From positions 62,001 to 126,000 of the forward strand of contig JASANG010001037.1 of NCBI GenBank assembly GCA_030248215.1: a stretch of 64,000 bases of DNA, in the 5' to 3' direction. Shown here piece by piece: positions 1 to 11,558 of this stretch. Position 1 is the stretch's first letter. Every line of letters starts with the position of its first letter. The notes under the pieces were generated by a model. It saw only the letters and a program-made list of their open reading frames with translations. It was not told where the DNA came from and made no database searches. This DNA is from Enoplolaimus lenunculus (Eukaryota; Nematoda; Enoplea; Enoplida; Thoracostomopsidae). A program made the position numbers and the translations under genes.

Positions 1-834
1 AAGATCCACAAATTCGACATATATTTTACGCAACAGATTTGCGATTAGCTATTTGGTATATTTAACTCTGCTATCTTGAAACATATTGTCTGAAATTTAA
101 GAAAATTATGTCTTATTACAAACCTCAGTCATATGTCTTGAATTGCAGATTTTTATTTCAGAAAATACTCAGAAATATAGGTCTTTATAGAAAAATTATT
201 TCATGAATATAAAAGACAACAGTTCCTTGAATTAAAAAATTTATGTCTCATAAATTAGCAATAGTAATTTTTTGAATATAAGAAATTAATGTTTTAAACA
301 TTTTAGACAAGAAATTTCTAAGCTTCATAACGCTATTAATGTCTGATAATAAAGAGATTTTAGTCTTCAAAATTTAAAAAAGATAGAATTTTGAAATTTC
401 AATACAATTTTTTTGCGTGAAGCTGCAAATTTTATTATTTTTAAACCATTGCACCAACTATATTAAAACTATCTAGACAACATTAGGGATTTGCAGCTGT
501 CAATACTTCCATGCACCTGCTGGAGTCATGTTGGAAGTTTAGAAAAAACAATTGCGTAACCTAGAATTGTCTACGGCGAAATGTAATCCGTGACGGATGA
601 CAGTCAAAAATTTGACAACGCTCTCTTAAAACTTGAAAATTTGATCTTAAGAAATCATGTGATACTTTCTAAATTTCACAAAGTCACTTCTTGCCAAGCT
701 GGACGAACGTTAGACGCAATCACTCTTCTCCCTGTGACGTTTCATTCCACAAAGGAACACGAAAATCGGAGTGTCTGTCTGGAGCGTTAAACCCATGAAA
801 ACTAACGTACAGTAACAAACGTTTTATTCAATGG

Positions 835-990
835 ACAGTTGCAATACCGGAGATATATCAGCAACAAATGGTGGCCGAGGACGGGTTGAAAATAAATAAC
901 ATTCCGTAACCAAATAATACGGCCGTATCCTCTGGAGAGGCCAAATAAATATCAGTCATTCTGTCTTATTCGGGTCACTACAGTAGCGTG
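835..990 (-). repeat. Dispersed repeat with CCGAATAAG terminus, copy 1
   Basis: This copy runs from a TTCAATGGACAGTTGCAATACC-like end, shared with the other copies, to TCTTATTCGGGTCACTACAG. Its body carries CTCTGGAGAGGCCAAATAAATATCAGTC-like text. Related copies lie at 56640-56960, 63270-63420 and 63700-64000. No coding capacity is seen. The family is unassigned; it is probably a non-autonomous DNA element. Confidence 0.55.
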
Positions 991-1745
991 TTGGACACAT
1001 TTTATGCAATGCATAGCCTTCTCGCTTGTTTTGCTTGCCAAGTTTTTAAAAGTACTTTGTTGGCCTTTTGACTCTTGGTTTCTTATCAAAGGTCAGATTA
1101 CTTGTCAAATTTAATAGCTCCTTCGTTCTTGCGTTCACAGCAGCGTCCCTATTTGACGCCCCTAAAATCGTTCTTGCGTCCTGGTTTCCACCTGACTCCG
1201 CGTTGATTAAGCCCTGTATTTTCGCCCAGTCTTCAAACCTAATTTTAACTTTCCGAAAAAGGCCCCACGCTAAAAATTAGTTGAAATATTTAAAAAATTT
1301 TAAAAGTCGTAAAAATACAAGCGTTAAAATTGCACTAACGTCTCGTTTAAAGATTAAAACAAAACAAACACCAAAAGCCAGCCAGCAGTCGTGGGCACAA
1401 AATGGTTTCAAATAATTGAATACATGAATTTATTGGCATGGGTTTTCAAACGTAAATTCCCATGAGGCATGACACGTTTACGCATCGATTTTGGCCCCGG
1501 CCATATTGGCAGATTCAAAGAGGGCCGTCTAGGTGGTAGCGCCCCAACAGGGATCAAAACTAAAATTTTGTATTAATGATTTTGTACTAAAATTGCGTCT
1601 GACTAAATCGCTCCCGCCAACTCGCGAGCTTTTTCACTAAGATGGCACCGGTTCCCTACGTCAGAAATTGTCGAGTCCGCCACTGGCTCTGGTTCAAGGC
1701 CTCTCAGTTTCATTTATGGTTTTCATGGGCCAAAATAGTGTTCAG

Positions 1746-1910
1746 AAGATTAACGACGAACCTATGGAGAACAAAGCACATCAAACTGTCACCCTGCCGG
1801 CAGTCCAAATAACTGGCACCGATTTCAAATACGAGTTTAGGCTTTTTAAACGGTGTTTTAAAACATACGACAGTCAATTTTTGAAAAACCATAACGGAAT
1901 GAAACCATAG
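1746..1910 (+). CDS. Possible terminal exon, unassigned
   Basis: This is a weak candidate. A 3' splice-like GTTCAG is followed by 54 open codons and a stop. The translation has a plausible beta-rich core (TLPAVQITGTDFKYEFRLFK) that loosely recalls a MAM-type strand pair, as in the plus-strand exons about 2 kb downstream. No partner exon, start or second splice site was found, and the opposite strand is also open here, so it may be chance. Confidence 0.18.
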   Translation, partial: KINDEPMENKAHQTVTLPAVQITGTDFKYEFRLFKRCFKTYDSQFLKNHNGMKP

Positions 1911-2048
1911 GAATATACAAACGGAACGATATAGAAGATGTATTCCTCGTGAAATTTCTGGAGACACAAGAAAAAAAGCACTTTTAACTTGCTTTGCAAT
2001 AACTTTCGACATTCGAACTGTCAAAAAACCGTTTTACATGACGTTACA

Positions 2049-2252
2049 CACTCTAAAAATGGGGAGTCAAATTGACTTTCTCTCGGAAATAGGCTTTCCC
2101 TGACTACACAAACTGAGTCAAATTTGACACCGCCAGAGTCGAACGCGATTCACTGAATCGCTCAGTGAGGCCAATTTGACTCTGGCGGAGTCAAATTTGA
2201 CTCAGTTTGTGTAGTCAGGAAAAGCCTATTTCCGAGAAAGTCAATTGGCTCT
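2049..2252. repeat. Foldback element of the GAGTCAAATTGACTC family, copy 1
   Basis: This is a near-palindromic element about 200 bp long. Its arms read AATGGGGAGTCAAATTGACT, then CGGAAATAGGCTTT and ACACAAACTGAGTCAAATT, and the same text returns inverted on the other side. The centre carries CTGAATCGCTCAGTG. Six more copies occur in this window, some ending in TACACTGC / GCAGTGTA. It has no coding capacity. Confidence 0.8.
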
Positions 2253-2710
2253 TGCGTTATGGTCGAAAAACAGATTTGGTGCGGTTCGAAATGGCTAGCA
2301 GATCGCTATTGGATCATAACTACTAAACTAACGGTTACATGAAAACAAAATTAATACCACCTGAACTCAACAGCTTCATAGAATTCTGCAAATCTTCAAA
2401 ACTGAAAAAATTCAAATTTGTGCGTGAAATGATTAATAGAGAAAGTTGCAATTTTACGGTGCTAATATAACTTCAGCAACGTTGAGAGCAAAACAAAACC
2501 TGCCTAATTATTCATGCTAATACAAAAATCAATTCACACTGTATTGTCTTTCCTTTTTCATATTGAAACTGACTTAGCCCTTCAGGAATATAACACACCT
2601 ACGCGTTTCCCACACAATTTTCCATAAACTTTCCATAGCTTATCATTCAACTGTCATTGGTTCAAAAACTACGTTTATTAATTTTAAATATGATGATTAA
2701 GAGTTACGCT

Positions 2711-3063
2711 GTGCGCTATACTTCTGTTGACGCTCAGCACCGTCCGTCACCCGTCCGTGCGCCGTCCGTCACCCGTACGGCGCCGTCCGTCACCTGCACG
2801 GCGCCGTCCGCCTCCCGTCCAGCGCGTCCGTCACCCGTCCGTGCGCCGTCCGTCACCTGCACGGCGCCGTCCGTCTCCCGTCCAGCGCCGTCCGTCACCC
2901 GTCCGTGCGCCGTCCGTCACCTGCACGGCGCCGTCCGTCTCCCGTCCAGCGTTGACCGTCACCCATACGGCGCCGTCCGTCTCCCGTCCAGCACCGCCCG
3001 TCATCGTGCGTTACCGTCCGTCACCATACGGTATCATCCGTGCGTTTCGACTATAGCGCCACT
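2711..3063. repeat. GC-rich tandem element bounded by GCGCTATACTT / TATAGCGCCAC
   Basis: The left end carries GCGCTATACTT and the right end CTATAGCGCCAC, which are inverted relative to each other. The interior is a CpG-rich tandem array built on CCGTCCGTCACC and CACGGCGCCGTCCG with a period near 33-35 bp. The array reads as a Pro/Arg/Ser-rich frame on the plus strand, but that is a by-product of the repeat. Relatives with the same ends lie at 31013-31213, 55896-56087 and elsewhere. Confidence 0.7.
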
Positions 3064-3447
3064 CTATAGTTCTAACATATAATATTTCGAACATATAAAG
3101 CGTCGACAGAAGTGATGTACATAGAATAGTTACAAGTTGAAACATTAGTGTCTTTAAACATCTGTTTGCTACTTTGTCAATTAGCAAAAAATAAACTCAA
3201 GATTGCCTGAAATATCTTTGTAATATCTAATGTAGTGACCAGAATAAGAGGCGACATCTTTCTGTTTTTATATTCTGTCTTTTGGGTACAACTGACTGGC
3301 CAGTTTTGTTGGAGTTGCCATGGACGTTCATTTTTTCTGGATTTATTAAAATTTAGGCGGATCTTCTGAGCTCTATCCATTGACGAACTGTAATTTAGGA
3401 TACGCACTTCGGCCCATGTATAGAACAGGGCCGGATCGTTTTCCGGA

Positions 3448-3655
3448 GGGGCTATAATAGAGTCAGGTTAAGCTTTAGACTAATTTTCTTGCTTAGGCTT
3501 AGGATTAGGCGTAGGCTTAAGAATAGGTTCATCCATACGCTTAGGCTTGCGCTTAGGCTTACGCTTAGGCTTGGGAATAGGTTCATCCATACGCTTAGGC
3601 ATATTCTTAGACTTAAGAATATGCTTATACTACTGTTGCGGCCCTGTTCTTATGC
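3448..3655 (+). repeat. TTAGGC-cored dispersed element, copy 1
   Basis: A 5' module (AATAGAG...TTAAGCTTTAGACTAATTTT) leads into a degenerate TTAGGC-type array (GCTTAGGCTTAGGATTAGGC, GCTTACGCTTAGGC and so on). A 3' module ATGCTTATACTACTGTTGCGG follows. The same three-part order recurs across the window in both orientations. Confidence 0.7.
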
Positions 3656-4053
3656 ATAGGCCCAGACTTCTATTGATAGAGACTCAAAATGAGGACCCAA
3701 ATTTTGAATTTTTAAAAAATTAAAAATTTTCACGTTTTAAAGTCCCATTTGACCCAATAATTTCTTGCTAAAATGTCTCACGCCGCTAGCCGAGCTAAAA
3801 GTGGAATGGTCAGTGCCAAAGCAGGCCACGATGTCATCCCAAAATTCCGGGATGGGGATCGTTCGGGATGATCAAAATATTTTTCAATTTTTTGTTTAAA
3901 CTATTGTTAGGCAGGGAGCCCATCTTTGAAGTGGGTTCCCCAATTAAGGATATGGGGGTGGCTGCTCCGGCTCTGAGAATTGTGGTAAACTTTCTGCATT
4001 GAGACGTCTGGTTAACGAGTAACGGTCAAATAGCTGAGCTGAACTAACTGCAG

Positions 4054-4172
4054 ATCTTACCACACACGCTGTGTTTTCAAAATTTGTTTCATCTCCAACT
4101 ACATTGAACTTAGACAACAGCCCATTATACTCGCTAACGGGGTTTCAGGAACGAAGCGTACGACTTTGTGAC
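4054..4172 (+). CDS. MAM-like gene, penultimate exon
   Basis: This exon is 119 nt: two bases that complete a codon, then 39 codons. Its acceptor is CTGCAG and its donor is GTGAGC. The translation includes HAVFSKFVSSPTTLNL and ends in VRLCD, which fits the central strand pair of a MAM fold. Confidence 0.45.
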
Positions 4173-4834
4173 GTGAGCTAAATTGTATCAAAATTGCATA
4201 GATTTATTGGAAAATTAAAATATACATTCGAATAAAATTGCTTATTACTTACAGTAAAACGATATAATACAAGTTTGGGCAAATATCAACTTTAGGGGCC
4301 AGCCTATTGAGCCTAAACATAAACATAAGTCTAACTCTAAACCTTAGCCTTTAATATCAGCCTAATATGTAGCCTAAACCTCAGCCTAAGCCTTAACCTA
4401 AGCTTCCTATTCTCTTAGTACTCCAGCCCCCTGTCTTGTTAAGTAGATGCCCCTATAATTAATATGGGCTCAAATTTGAGTGTTTTTGATTTTCAATTGG
4501 CCTGAAACTTGCGTCCATTTTCTGGCCGTGATTACGTATACATCAGATGAAATATTGTCTTATGCATACTTCAGCTGCCCTGTTCGATCAGGAATCGAAA
4601 ATAGGTAACAAGAATGCCGCTTGGTGGAGCAAAATATTTTTAAAAATACAGCATCCATACCGAATATATATTTTTTCGTCGAAGGCCCATGAGATAGGAA
4701 GATTCGATTTCCAGAAGGTTCAAACAGTTTCGGCGAACGTTATAAACGAGAAAACTTTTGTGGTCACTACCAGGCACTGTATCGATGTGAAACCAGTGCC
4801 GTGTCACAAGAGGGCGGGGTTCGTACTTTTGTGA
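4054..4834 (+). CDS. Partial MAM-like domain gene (last two exons)
   Basis: Two exons, 4054-4172 and 4592-4834, join in phase 0. The first begins after AACTGCAG and ends at GAC|GTGAGC. The second begins after a pyrimidine-rich CTGTTCGATCAG and runs to a stop. The joined text has the order of a MAM-domain second half: an AVFSKFVSSP-type strand, a VRLCD end, then W-W-S-K-I-F-L, a YRIYIFSS strand and two late cysteines. MAM domains mediate adhesion or protein contact outside the cell. The first exon needs one base from an upstream exon that I did not find, so the start, signal peptide and domain number are unknown. A CCTAA-rich repeat fills the intron. The assignment rests on pattern only. Confidence 0.45.
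4295..4420 (-). repeat. CCTAA-rich degenerate telomere-like array
   Basis: This is a degenerate GCCTAA array, the reverse complement of TTAGGC: AGCCTAAACAT, AACCTTAGCC, CAGCCTAAGCC, AACCTAAGC. It sits in the intron between the two plus-strand MAM-like exons. Confidence 0.6.
4592..4834 (+). CDS. MAM-like gene, terminal exon
   Basis: This exon has 80 codons plus a TGA stop. It begins ESKIGNKNAAWWSK and includes PYRIYIFSSKAHEIGRFD and the cysteines of RHC and VPC. The Trp-Lys-hydrophobic strand followed by YRIYI resembles the last third of MAM domains. An alternative is that it extends upstream to the CTTCAG at about 4574. Confidence 0.42.
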   Translation, partial: ESKIGNKNAAWWSKIFLKIQHPYRIYIFSSKAHEIGRFDFQKVQTVSANVINEKTFVVTTRHCIDVKPVPCHKRAGFVLL

Positions 4835-5040
4835 GCAAATTGTGAGCAACTGCAAAAGTCACTTTCGATGTCGCAAAGGTATCATTACATACATTTCTGC
4901 AAGTATTTCTGATCAAAGCAGCTGCCTTTTTTACACGTAGAATAAATTTGTTTTAAGATAACAACATTTCGAGATTTAAAACTGCAGTTAGAAACAAATT
5001 TTTCAACTGAATTTTTTTTCACTTTGGCCTTTCTCAAAAT

Positions 5041-5042
5041 TA

Positions 5043-5097
<55 letters not shown>

Positions 5098-5112
5098 ATA
5101 TATATATATATA
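5041..5112 (+). repeat. Microsatellite (TAAA)n then (TA)n
   Basis: About fifteen AAAT units are followed directly by a short TA run. Confidence 0.95.
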
Positions 5113-5879
5113 TTTTCATATAGCTGCGACTGTGCGAGAATTAAAAAATTCATCCGCATTCTTGTCTTATAAGGGTTCTCTACCGTAATTTAGCGTTTGC
5201 TAATTAAGGTTGCTTCAATTTGTTATTTGGTCTCACTTTATACTAAATTATTCAAAGTTATTTGAAATTTTAGAAGTAATTGAGAAATTTGAAATAATTA
5301 TGATTGGTTTGTGCCTTAATACGAATCAAGGTTTGCAACGATGCAGAACCTTTTGCAAGTCTAAAACACAAGCGTAACGTAAGTCTTAGATAAGCATTTG
5401 AAGTTTAAGGGGGGCTTTTTGAAACCGCGTTCCCAATTTTTAAACTTGATACCTTGGAGACTCATTTGCTATAACATAAGGCTTCAGGAGAACCTGAATA
5501 ATCATTGAAACACGTTAGTGTTTACAATATATGTTTCAAGCATCGAGAATGCACGCTTTTTGAAAGTTTTGCAGAATGTTCTCTGCAGGAAAGCAGAGCT
5601 GGAACGAGGTAACTTACGTATAGCATATCCTGATTAGCCGCTTCGTCACCATACATAAATTGGACAGCTAAACGTCTCATTTAAGTTGCTATTAAAAGTT
5701 TGATTTTTGTAATTTTTCGAAAAAATTGTATTACAAATATGTAATTACCATAGCTAGTCGATATTATTGTGTGATGCTAATGACACCGTGCAATAGATTA
5801 CGTGTCACTGCGATCTTTGTTCTACTGAAATTGCCAACTAAGAGTAATATTTTGTAATAACCTCCCATGCCTTACAGCT

Positions 5880-5990
5880 TAGAACAGGCTGCTTTTTGGT
5901 GGATTGCAATGGAGCAAGTGTACGCTTTAGACTTATATTTTGTTTAGGCTTAGACGTACGCTTAGGAGTAGTCTTAGTATAAAACCTCAC
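5880..5990 (+). repeat. TTAGGC-cored element, diverged copy
   Basis: The text has a TTGCAATGGAGCAAG-like 5' module, GCTTTAGACTTAT, then TTTAGGCTTAGACGTACGCTTAGG. It is shorter and more diverged than the other copies, and its 3' module is not clear. Confidence 0.5.
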
Positions 5991-6013
5991 CGTATCCCAT
6001 GTAAAAGAAAGAA

Positions 6014-6942
6014 ACTAGGTAAAAGTGCCCCTAGAAGGGACAGATTGTGATATGTTTCGCTTGAAGCATGTAAAAGAGTTTAAACAAGGGTTAGTTAGAC
6101 CATAGATTAGTAGGTAATGCTTATAATATTAGCTCCATAACTTCTATGAAAATAGTTGTCATCTATATCTTAGACGGCTGTCTTTCAGTGTTAACACGCT
6201 TGCGGTTAGTGAAACAAGAAACATATGGGCCCAACGAACTTTCATCTGTTAAGCTATAAATCGATACTATGGGTTTTCAAGGCGTTCTAAAGTACAACTC
6301 TCAACATGCCTTTCGTATAACAGTCAGTTGCTTTTAAAAGTTATCTCAATTGAGCGCCAGCAGAACATGTTATTTGAAATATTTAGCAACGTTTGAATTG
6401 TATTTTCTAGATGAATAGCTTAAATATGTCACGGCACAGAACACAATTTGGAAAAGTTTCTCGACTTCACATCATCAAATTGTCATGGTAAAGATAGCTA
6501 AAATAGTCAAGCACGTATGCGTGACATTTTTTATTCGATAATCAATAGACACAATTTGTAATCTTGCAATATTGAAATAGTTACTAATCAAGTTTTAGAA
6601 ACATAATAATTTAAAACTCAAAAATATCCTCTTCCAATGAAGAATGCTAGATTAGATCACTTATAAACTGAACATTGTAAAACCTAACAAACGCTAAAAT
6701 TAAGCTGATAGATGATGTCCGCTGGGCCCATATGTTTCTTGTTTCACTGACCGCAAGCGTGTTAACACTGAAAGACAGACGTCAAAGATATAGATGACAA
6801 CTATTTTCATAGAAGTTATGGAGCTAATATTATAAGCATTACCTACTAATCTATGGTCTAACTAACCCTTGTTTAAACTCTTTTACATGCTTCAAGCGAA
6901 ACATATCACAATCTGCCCCTTCTAGGGGCACTTTTACCTAGT
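6014..6942. mobile_element. Long-TIR foldback DNA element (929 bp)
   Basis: About 220 bp at the left (from ACTAGGTAAAAGTGCCCC) recurs inverted at the right (to GGGGCACTTTTACCTAGT), with few mismatches. The arms share GTTAACACGCTTGCGGTTAG and its complement near their inner ends. The roughly 490-bp centre has no open frame of note. Each tip can be read as TA|GGTAAAAGTG, so a TA target duplication is possible. It is a non-autonomous DNA transposon. A second element with the same tip logic lies at 58073-59098. Confidence 0.85.
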
Positions 6943-8282
6943 AATTAAACGAAACTAACTGCCAAATGTTATATCTCAACACAAACGTGTTTGTTTTTTA
7001 AATCTTCGATAATCTTTAATCGTTAATTTGCTTATTGGCAGTCATCAGCAACGACCGGAATTTGGAGTCGCCCAGTGGACAAGCATGCGAAATCCACGGC
7101 GTAGCCTTGCCCCCTCTCGCTGTCTCATTCATTTCCAGTTGGTGTTGGCATTAGCTGCTTAACAACCGAATAATAGGGTCCCACATTGCTGCCCCAAAAT
7201 AATATAAAGAATACATTCAGATGTCGTGTATTGATCATATCTGGATTAAACAACGAATCGCGTAAACATTTCCCGTCTGAACCTATTAAAATTGACTTCT
7301 AATATATTTTCAGTTTCTAAAAAGCGTGCTTCCAAAAGTATATATAATAAAATTTCGGATTACAAGTTGTCGCTTGCTAGTACGTTGGCTAGGTTTCTGA
7401 ATAACACCTTGGTTAAAGTATAACTTTATGCTACAACATTGGTTAAACAATTACTTCCTGTTCAGACTACACAAGATTTAGAATAATATCCTTAGCCTAA
7501 ATCAGTGTATAAACCCAAGATACATGTTTCAAATAACGGAAAATAATACCGTTCATTCTTGTCGCACTGGCCTAAACTTTGCATTTCTTTGTTTTTGCGC
7601 AAAACGCTATTATTAAGTATTTACCTAAGTCGGCGACTGGAGTGAGTTTTCAGGCAAAACTTTAACACGTAAAGCTTCAGAATCCGAACCAAATTTACTA
7701 ACTAAACTTCCCAAAATGCTGGCAACGATAAACCAGTACAATGCACATGTCATCTGCAGTATGCAATTGACTGCAGATTTTACTAAAGTTATACCCTTCC
7801 GAAATCCTGGCTACGCCACTGAATAGAACTGCAATGTTAATGTACGCATAATAAATCTTTTTAGCAAAATTTGATATATGTCACTAACCATTATGAAACA
7901 TTGATCGTTGTAGTTGTTTTTTCCGGTTGCGAACTTTCAAGGGCAATTTGTTTTCTTTCCAAGCACTAAAGTGCAAAGGTTTTAGCAGTTTCGTGCTGGT
8001 AGGCAAAGGAAAACTAGGAAGGGGGTTGAGTCCCTTTGAAAAAATGTTGCCTCTCTCTCTTTATAATAGGTTAAACCTCGATTTGTGGAATCCTTGTATG
8101 TCCTTCTAGAAAAATTCTCCGTCTCTTCCTAGCAAGTTGAGCTGGCAACTGGAGCGAGTATTTTAGTACTTACAAGAACGGAACCAGAGTTTATTCTTCT
8201 TTTTGGAAGTTTTCAGCCCAAGGTTACGTAGCTTAGCCAATAGAAGTGTTTCTACATGTGGTCAATCAATGCACAGAACTGG
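6943..8282. other. No gene recognised
   Basis: This is AT-rich sequence without supported coding. A stretch near 7925-8155 resembles the dispersed repeat that ends in AGCAAGGTGAGCTGGC, and gives a spurious plus-strand frame. Confidence 0.5.
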
Positions 8283-8395
8283 GCCGTACACAGTAGTATA
8301 AGCATATTCCTTAACGTAAGCCTAAGAATGAAGATATATCTTAGCCTGAGAAAAAAGTCTAAAGTTTAAGCTTGCTCCATAGCTGTCCCGCAGAA
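8283..8395 (-). repeat. TTAGGC-cored element, minus orientation
   Basis: Read on the minus strand it shows the family order: a CTGCGGGACAGC start, AAGCTTAAACTTTAGACTTTTT, an abbreviated TTAGGC core, then GGAATATGCTTATACTACTG. The core is short compared with other copies. Confidence 0.6.
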
Positions 8396-8848
8396 ACATT
8401 CCATCCAATAATCTGTACGCGGTCCGAAAACACAAACAGTTCCGTCGTTGCAACAGCCAAAAATTTTTAAGTTTCGAAAATTTTCTCCCTCTCAACTCAA
8501 AAACCCTCTTCTTGGTTCCTTGGTTCTTAATTCCTGATTGCTGGATCTGCTTTGTTTGCTTAAACAACGAAATAAACGACCGCAATAGAATTTGGATTTC
8601 CGGTGACACTAGATTTAAGCTCGAGTTGAACGGAGAGTATTAATGTTTGTGTTGCATATAATGTTTCATACGTTTCATAGTTGTAAAATTACTACATTAG
8701 CGACAATTAATTATATCATAACATGACAACATGCAACGTTATGAAGTAAATATGAAAAAAACCAGAGCCAGGGTCAACACAATTTTGCCGGAACCGGAGC
8801 TGGAGCAAAATCAATGAAAATAGTAATGAATTTACGAATTTTATACAA

Positions 8849-10430
8849 TACGCTGCAATGAGTTGTTAGTAGATCGTTTTTAATCTTTTTTGATAACGTA
8901 AGTAAATTATACTAAAGACACAATTGGCTTAGGAATGGTGTAGGCCGTTAAAGAAATTCCACCGGTACCTGATTTGCGTTGTGAAAATACTGAATAGCAT
9001 TCAGTATTACGCTGCAATGAGTTGTTAGTAGATTGTTATTAATCTTTTTTGATAACGTAAGTAAATTATATTTAAAATACACTTGGCTTAGGAATGGTGT
9101 AGGCCACTAAAAAACTCCACCGGTACCTGATTTGCATTGCGAAAATACTGAATAGCATTCAGTATTACGCTGCAATGAGTTGTTAGTAGATTGTTATTAA
9201 TCTTTTTTGATAACGTAAGTAAATTATATTTAAAATACACTTGGCTTAGGAATGGTGTAGGCTACTAAAAAACTCCACCGGTACCTGATTTGCATTGTGA
9301 AAATACTGAATAGCATTCAGTATTACGCTGCAATGAGTTGTTAGTAGATTGTTATTAATCTTTTTTGATAACGTAAGTAAATTATATTTAAAATACACTT
9401 GGCTTAGGAATGGTGTAGGCCACTAAAAAACTCCACCGGTACCTGATTTGCATTGTGAAAATACTGAATAGCATTCAGTATTACGCTGCAATGAGTTGTT
9501 AGTAGATTGTTATTAATCTTTTTTGACAACGTAAGTAAATTATATTTAAAATACACTTGGCTTAGGAATGGTGTAGGCCACTAAAAAACTCCACCGGTAC
9601 CTGATTTGCATTGTGAAAATACTGAATAGCATTCAGTATTACGTTGCAATGAGTTGTTAGTAGATTGTTATTAATCTTTTTTGATAACGTAAGTAAATTA
9701 TATTTAAAATACACTTGGCTTAGGAATGGTGTAGGCCACTAAAAAACTCCACCGGTACCTGATTTGCATTGTGAAAATACTGAATAGCATTCAGTATTAC
9801 GTTGCAATGAGTTGTTAGTAGATTGTTATTAATCTTTTTTGATAACGTAAGTAAATTATATTTAAAATACACTTGGCTTAGGAATGGTGTAGGCCACTAA
9901 AAAACTCCACCGGTACCTGATTTGCATTGTGAAAATACTGAATAGCATTCAGTATTACGCTGCAATGAGTTGTTAGTAGATTGTTATTAATCTTTTTTGA
10001 TAACGTAAGTAAATTATATTTAAAATACACTTGGCTTAGGAATGGTGTAGGCCACTAAAAAACTCCACCGGTACCTGATTTGCATTGTGAAAATACTGAA
10101 TAGCATTCAGTATTACGCTGCAATGAGTTGTTAGTAGATTGTTATTAATCTTTTTTGATAACGTAAGTAAATTATATTTAAAATACACTTGGCTTAGGAA
10201 TGGTGTAGGCCACTAAAAAACTCCACCGGTACCTGATTTGCATTGTGAAAATACTGAATAGCATTCAGTATTACGCTGCAATGAGTTGTTAGTAGATTGT
10301 TATTAATCTTTTTTGATAACGTAAGTAAATTATATTTAAAATACACTTGGCTTAGGAATGGTGTAGGCTACTAAAAAACTCCACCGGTACCTGATTTGCG
10401 TTGTGAAAATATTGAATAGCATTCTGTATA
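8849..10430 (+). repeat. 158-bp satellite, ten tandem copies
   Basis: Units begin TACGCTGCAATGAG at 8849, 9008, 9166, 9324, 9482, 9640, 9798, 9956, 10114 and 10272, so the period is 158 bp (the first unit is 159). Inner units are almost identical; the first and last are more diverged, as expected at array edges. Every junction carries a perfect palindrome, AATACTGAAT-AGC-ATTCAGTATT. Each unit also holds CTTGGCTTAGGAATGG, which echoes the TTAGGC-cored family. There is no coding capacity. Confidence 0.97.
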
Positions 10431-11169
10431 GCTTTTAATCTGGGCCGGTGTTCGGATAGTATGGCCCCCAAAACGGCACAAGGGAGCCCCTACTAAAATA
10501 TTTTACAGCTCTATAACTTCGTGGTCCGCGAAAAAATTTTAGTTTGCCACGATGGGCCCACCGTGGGACGGGGCGGCCGTTCCGCCGTCAATGCTTTTAA
10601 TATTTGGTTTCCTTAACGCTGTACTCGGTGTAAATTTCTGGCATTTTCAGCAAGGGTTCCTTCGTTCCCGCTTGAAGCATATAACCCATCCATTTGTTTG
10701 GATAAAGTAGTATAGAAAAATTCGGAACATTCAAATATGCTGCCTTGACCTATTGCGTTTTGTCCGATTTAAATGCACCAGTTGAAAGGTTGAACCGGAA
10801 CGTTATAGCCAATAAAGAGTTGAAAACAAGCTCTTTATGATACACGTAGCTTAGTACGAGCCGGAAGTCTGAGAAGTGTCGCTTGTTTGCATAATTTCCT
10901 CATTGTTTCGCAGAAAAGTAACACGTTTTTGATAGTTTATAAAAGATGATGTATCAGAAATTTAACTATATATAATAGAGCTATACACTGCAGAAGGTGA
11001 AACTCAAATTACCTATCTTTAACGAATTTGCAAAGGTTCTGTTCTAGAAAAACAGCAATCTGCAACACCCACAAAAGAACAACAGATTAATTACTCCCCA
11101 ATAGTATACATTTAAAAAAATAACAGAATCTTGAGAACTCCTGCTCATTGAAAGATCACAGGCGGTACG

Positions 11170-11330
11170 CTTTTCTGCGGGACTGCAATAGAGTAAGCTC
11201 AAGCTTTAGACTAATTTTTTTAATTTACGTTTAGGCTTAGGTATATGCTCAGTCTTACGCTTAGGTTTTGGCTTAGGCTTAGGTTAAAGTTTAGGAATAT
11301 ATGCTTATACTACTGTTGCGGACCTGTTCT
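11170..11330 (+). repeat. TTAGGC-cored element, full copy
   Basis: CTGCGGGACTGCAATAGAG opens the copy and CAAGCTTTAGACTAATTTTT follows. The core has GTTTAGGCTTAGG, CTTACGCTTAGG and GGCTTAGGCTTAGG. The end is ATGCTTATACTACTGTTGCG and CCTGTTC. This copy shows the family architecture most clearly. Confidence 0.75.
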
Positions 11331-11558
11331 ATACAATTAGCCAGTAGTTCTAAGAATGAAAAAATATTTTGGTTCTTCGTCTGCAAAAATAGCTTACATG
11401 AAGTATCATTTAATTCAGAAACATATCAAAGGAAATTAAAGTCATTGAAAGTATGAGCCCCGCGAAAGGTAGTTGCAAAAAGTTTAAAAATGGTACTTAG
11501 TTCTCAACTGAATTTAAGTAAAAATGTGACTTGACATTTTAAACAAAACTTCTCTTAA

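Larger units (their letters stand above)
1..4053. other. Gene-poor region with dispersed repeats
   Basis: No gene could be supported in this stretch apart from one weak exon candidate at 1746-1910. It is AT-rich and carries several repeat copies listed separately: a CCGAATAAG-type repeat, a GAGTCAAATTGACTC foldback element, a GC-rich tandem element and a TTAGGC-cored element. Upstream exons of the plus-strand MAM-like gene at 4054-4834 could lie here, but I did not find a convincing one. Confidence 0.5.

Noticed and set aside
2657-3082. Pro/Arg/Ser-rich overlapping open frames
   Set aside because: They follow the CCGTCCGTCACC tandem array in more than one frame; no start context or domain.
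8849-10430. CRISPR-like array
   Set aside because: Units are contiguous 158-bp tandem copies without unique spacers, in eukaryotic DNA.
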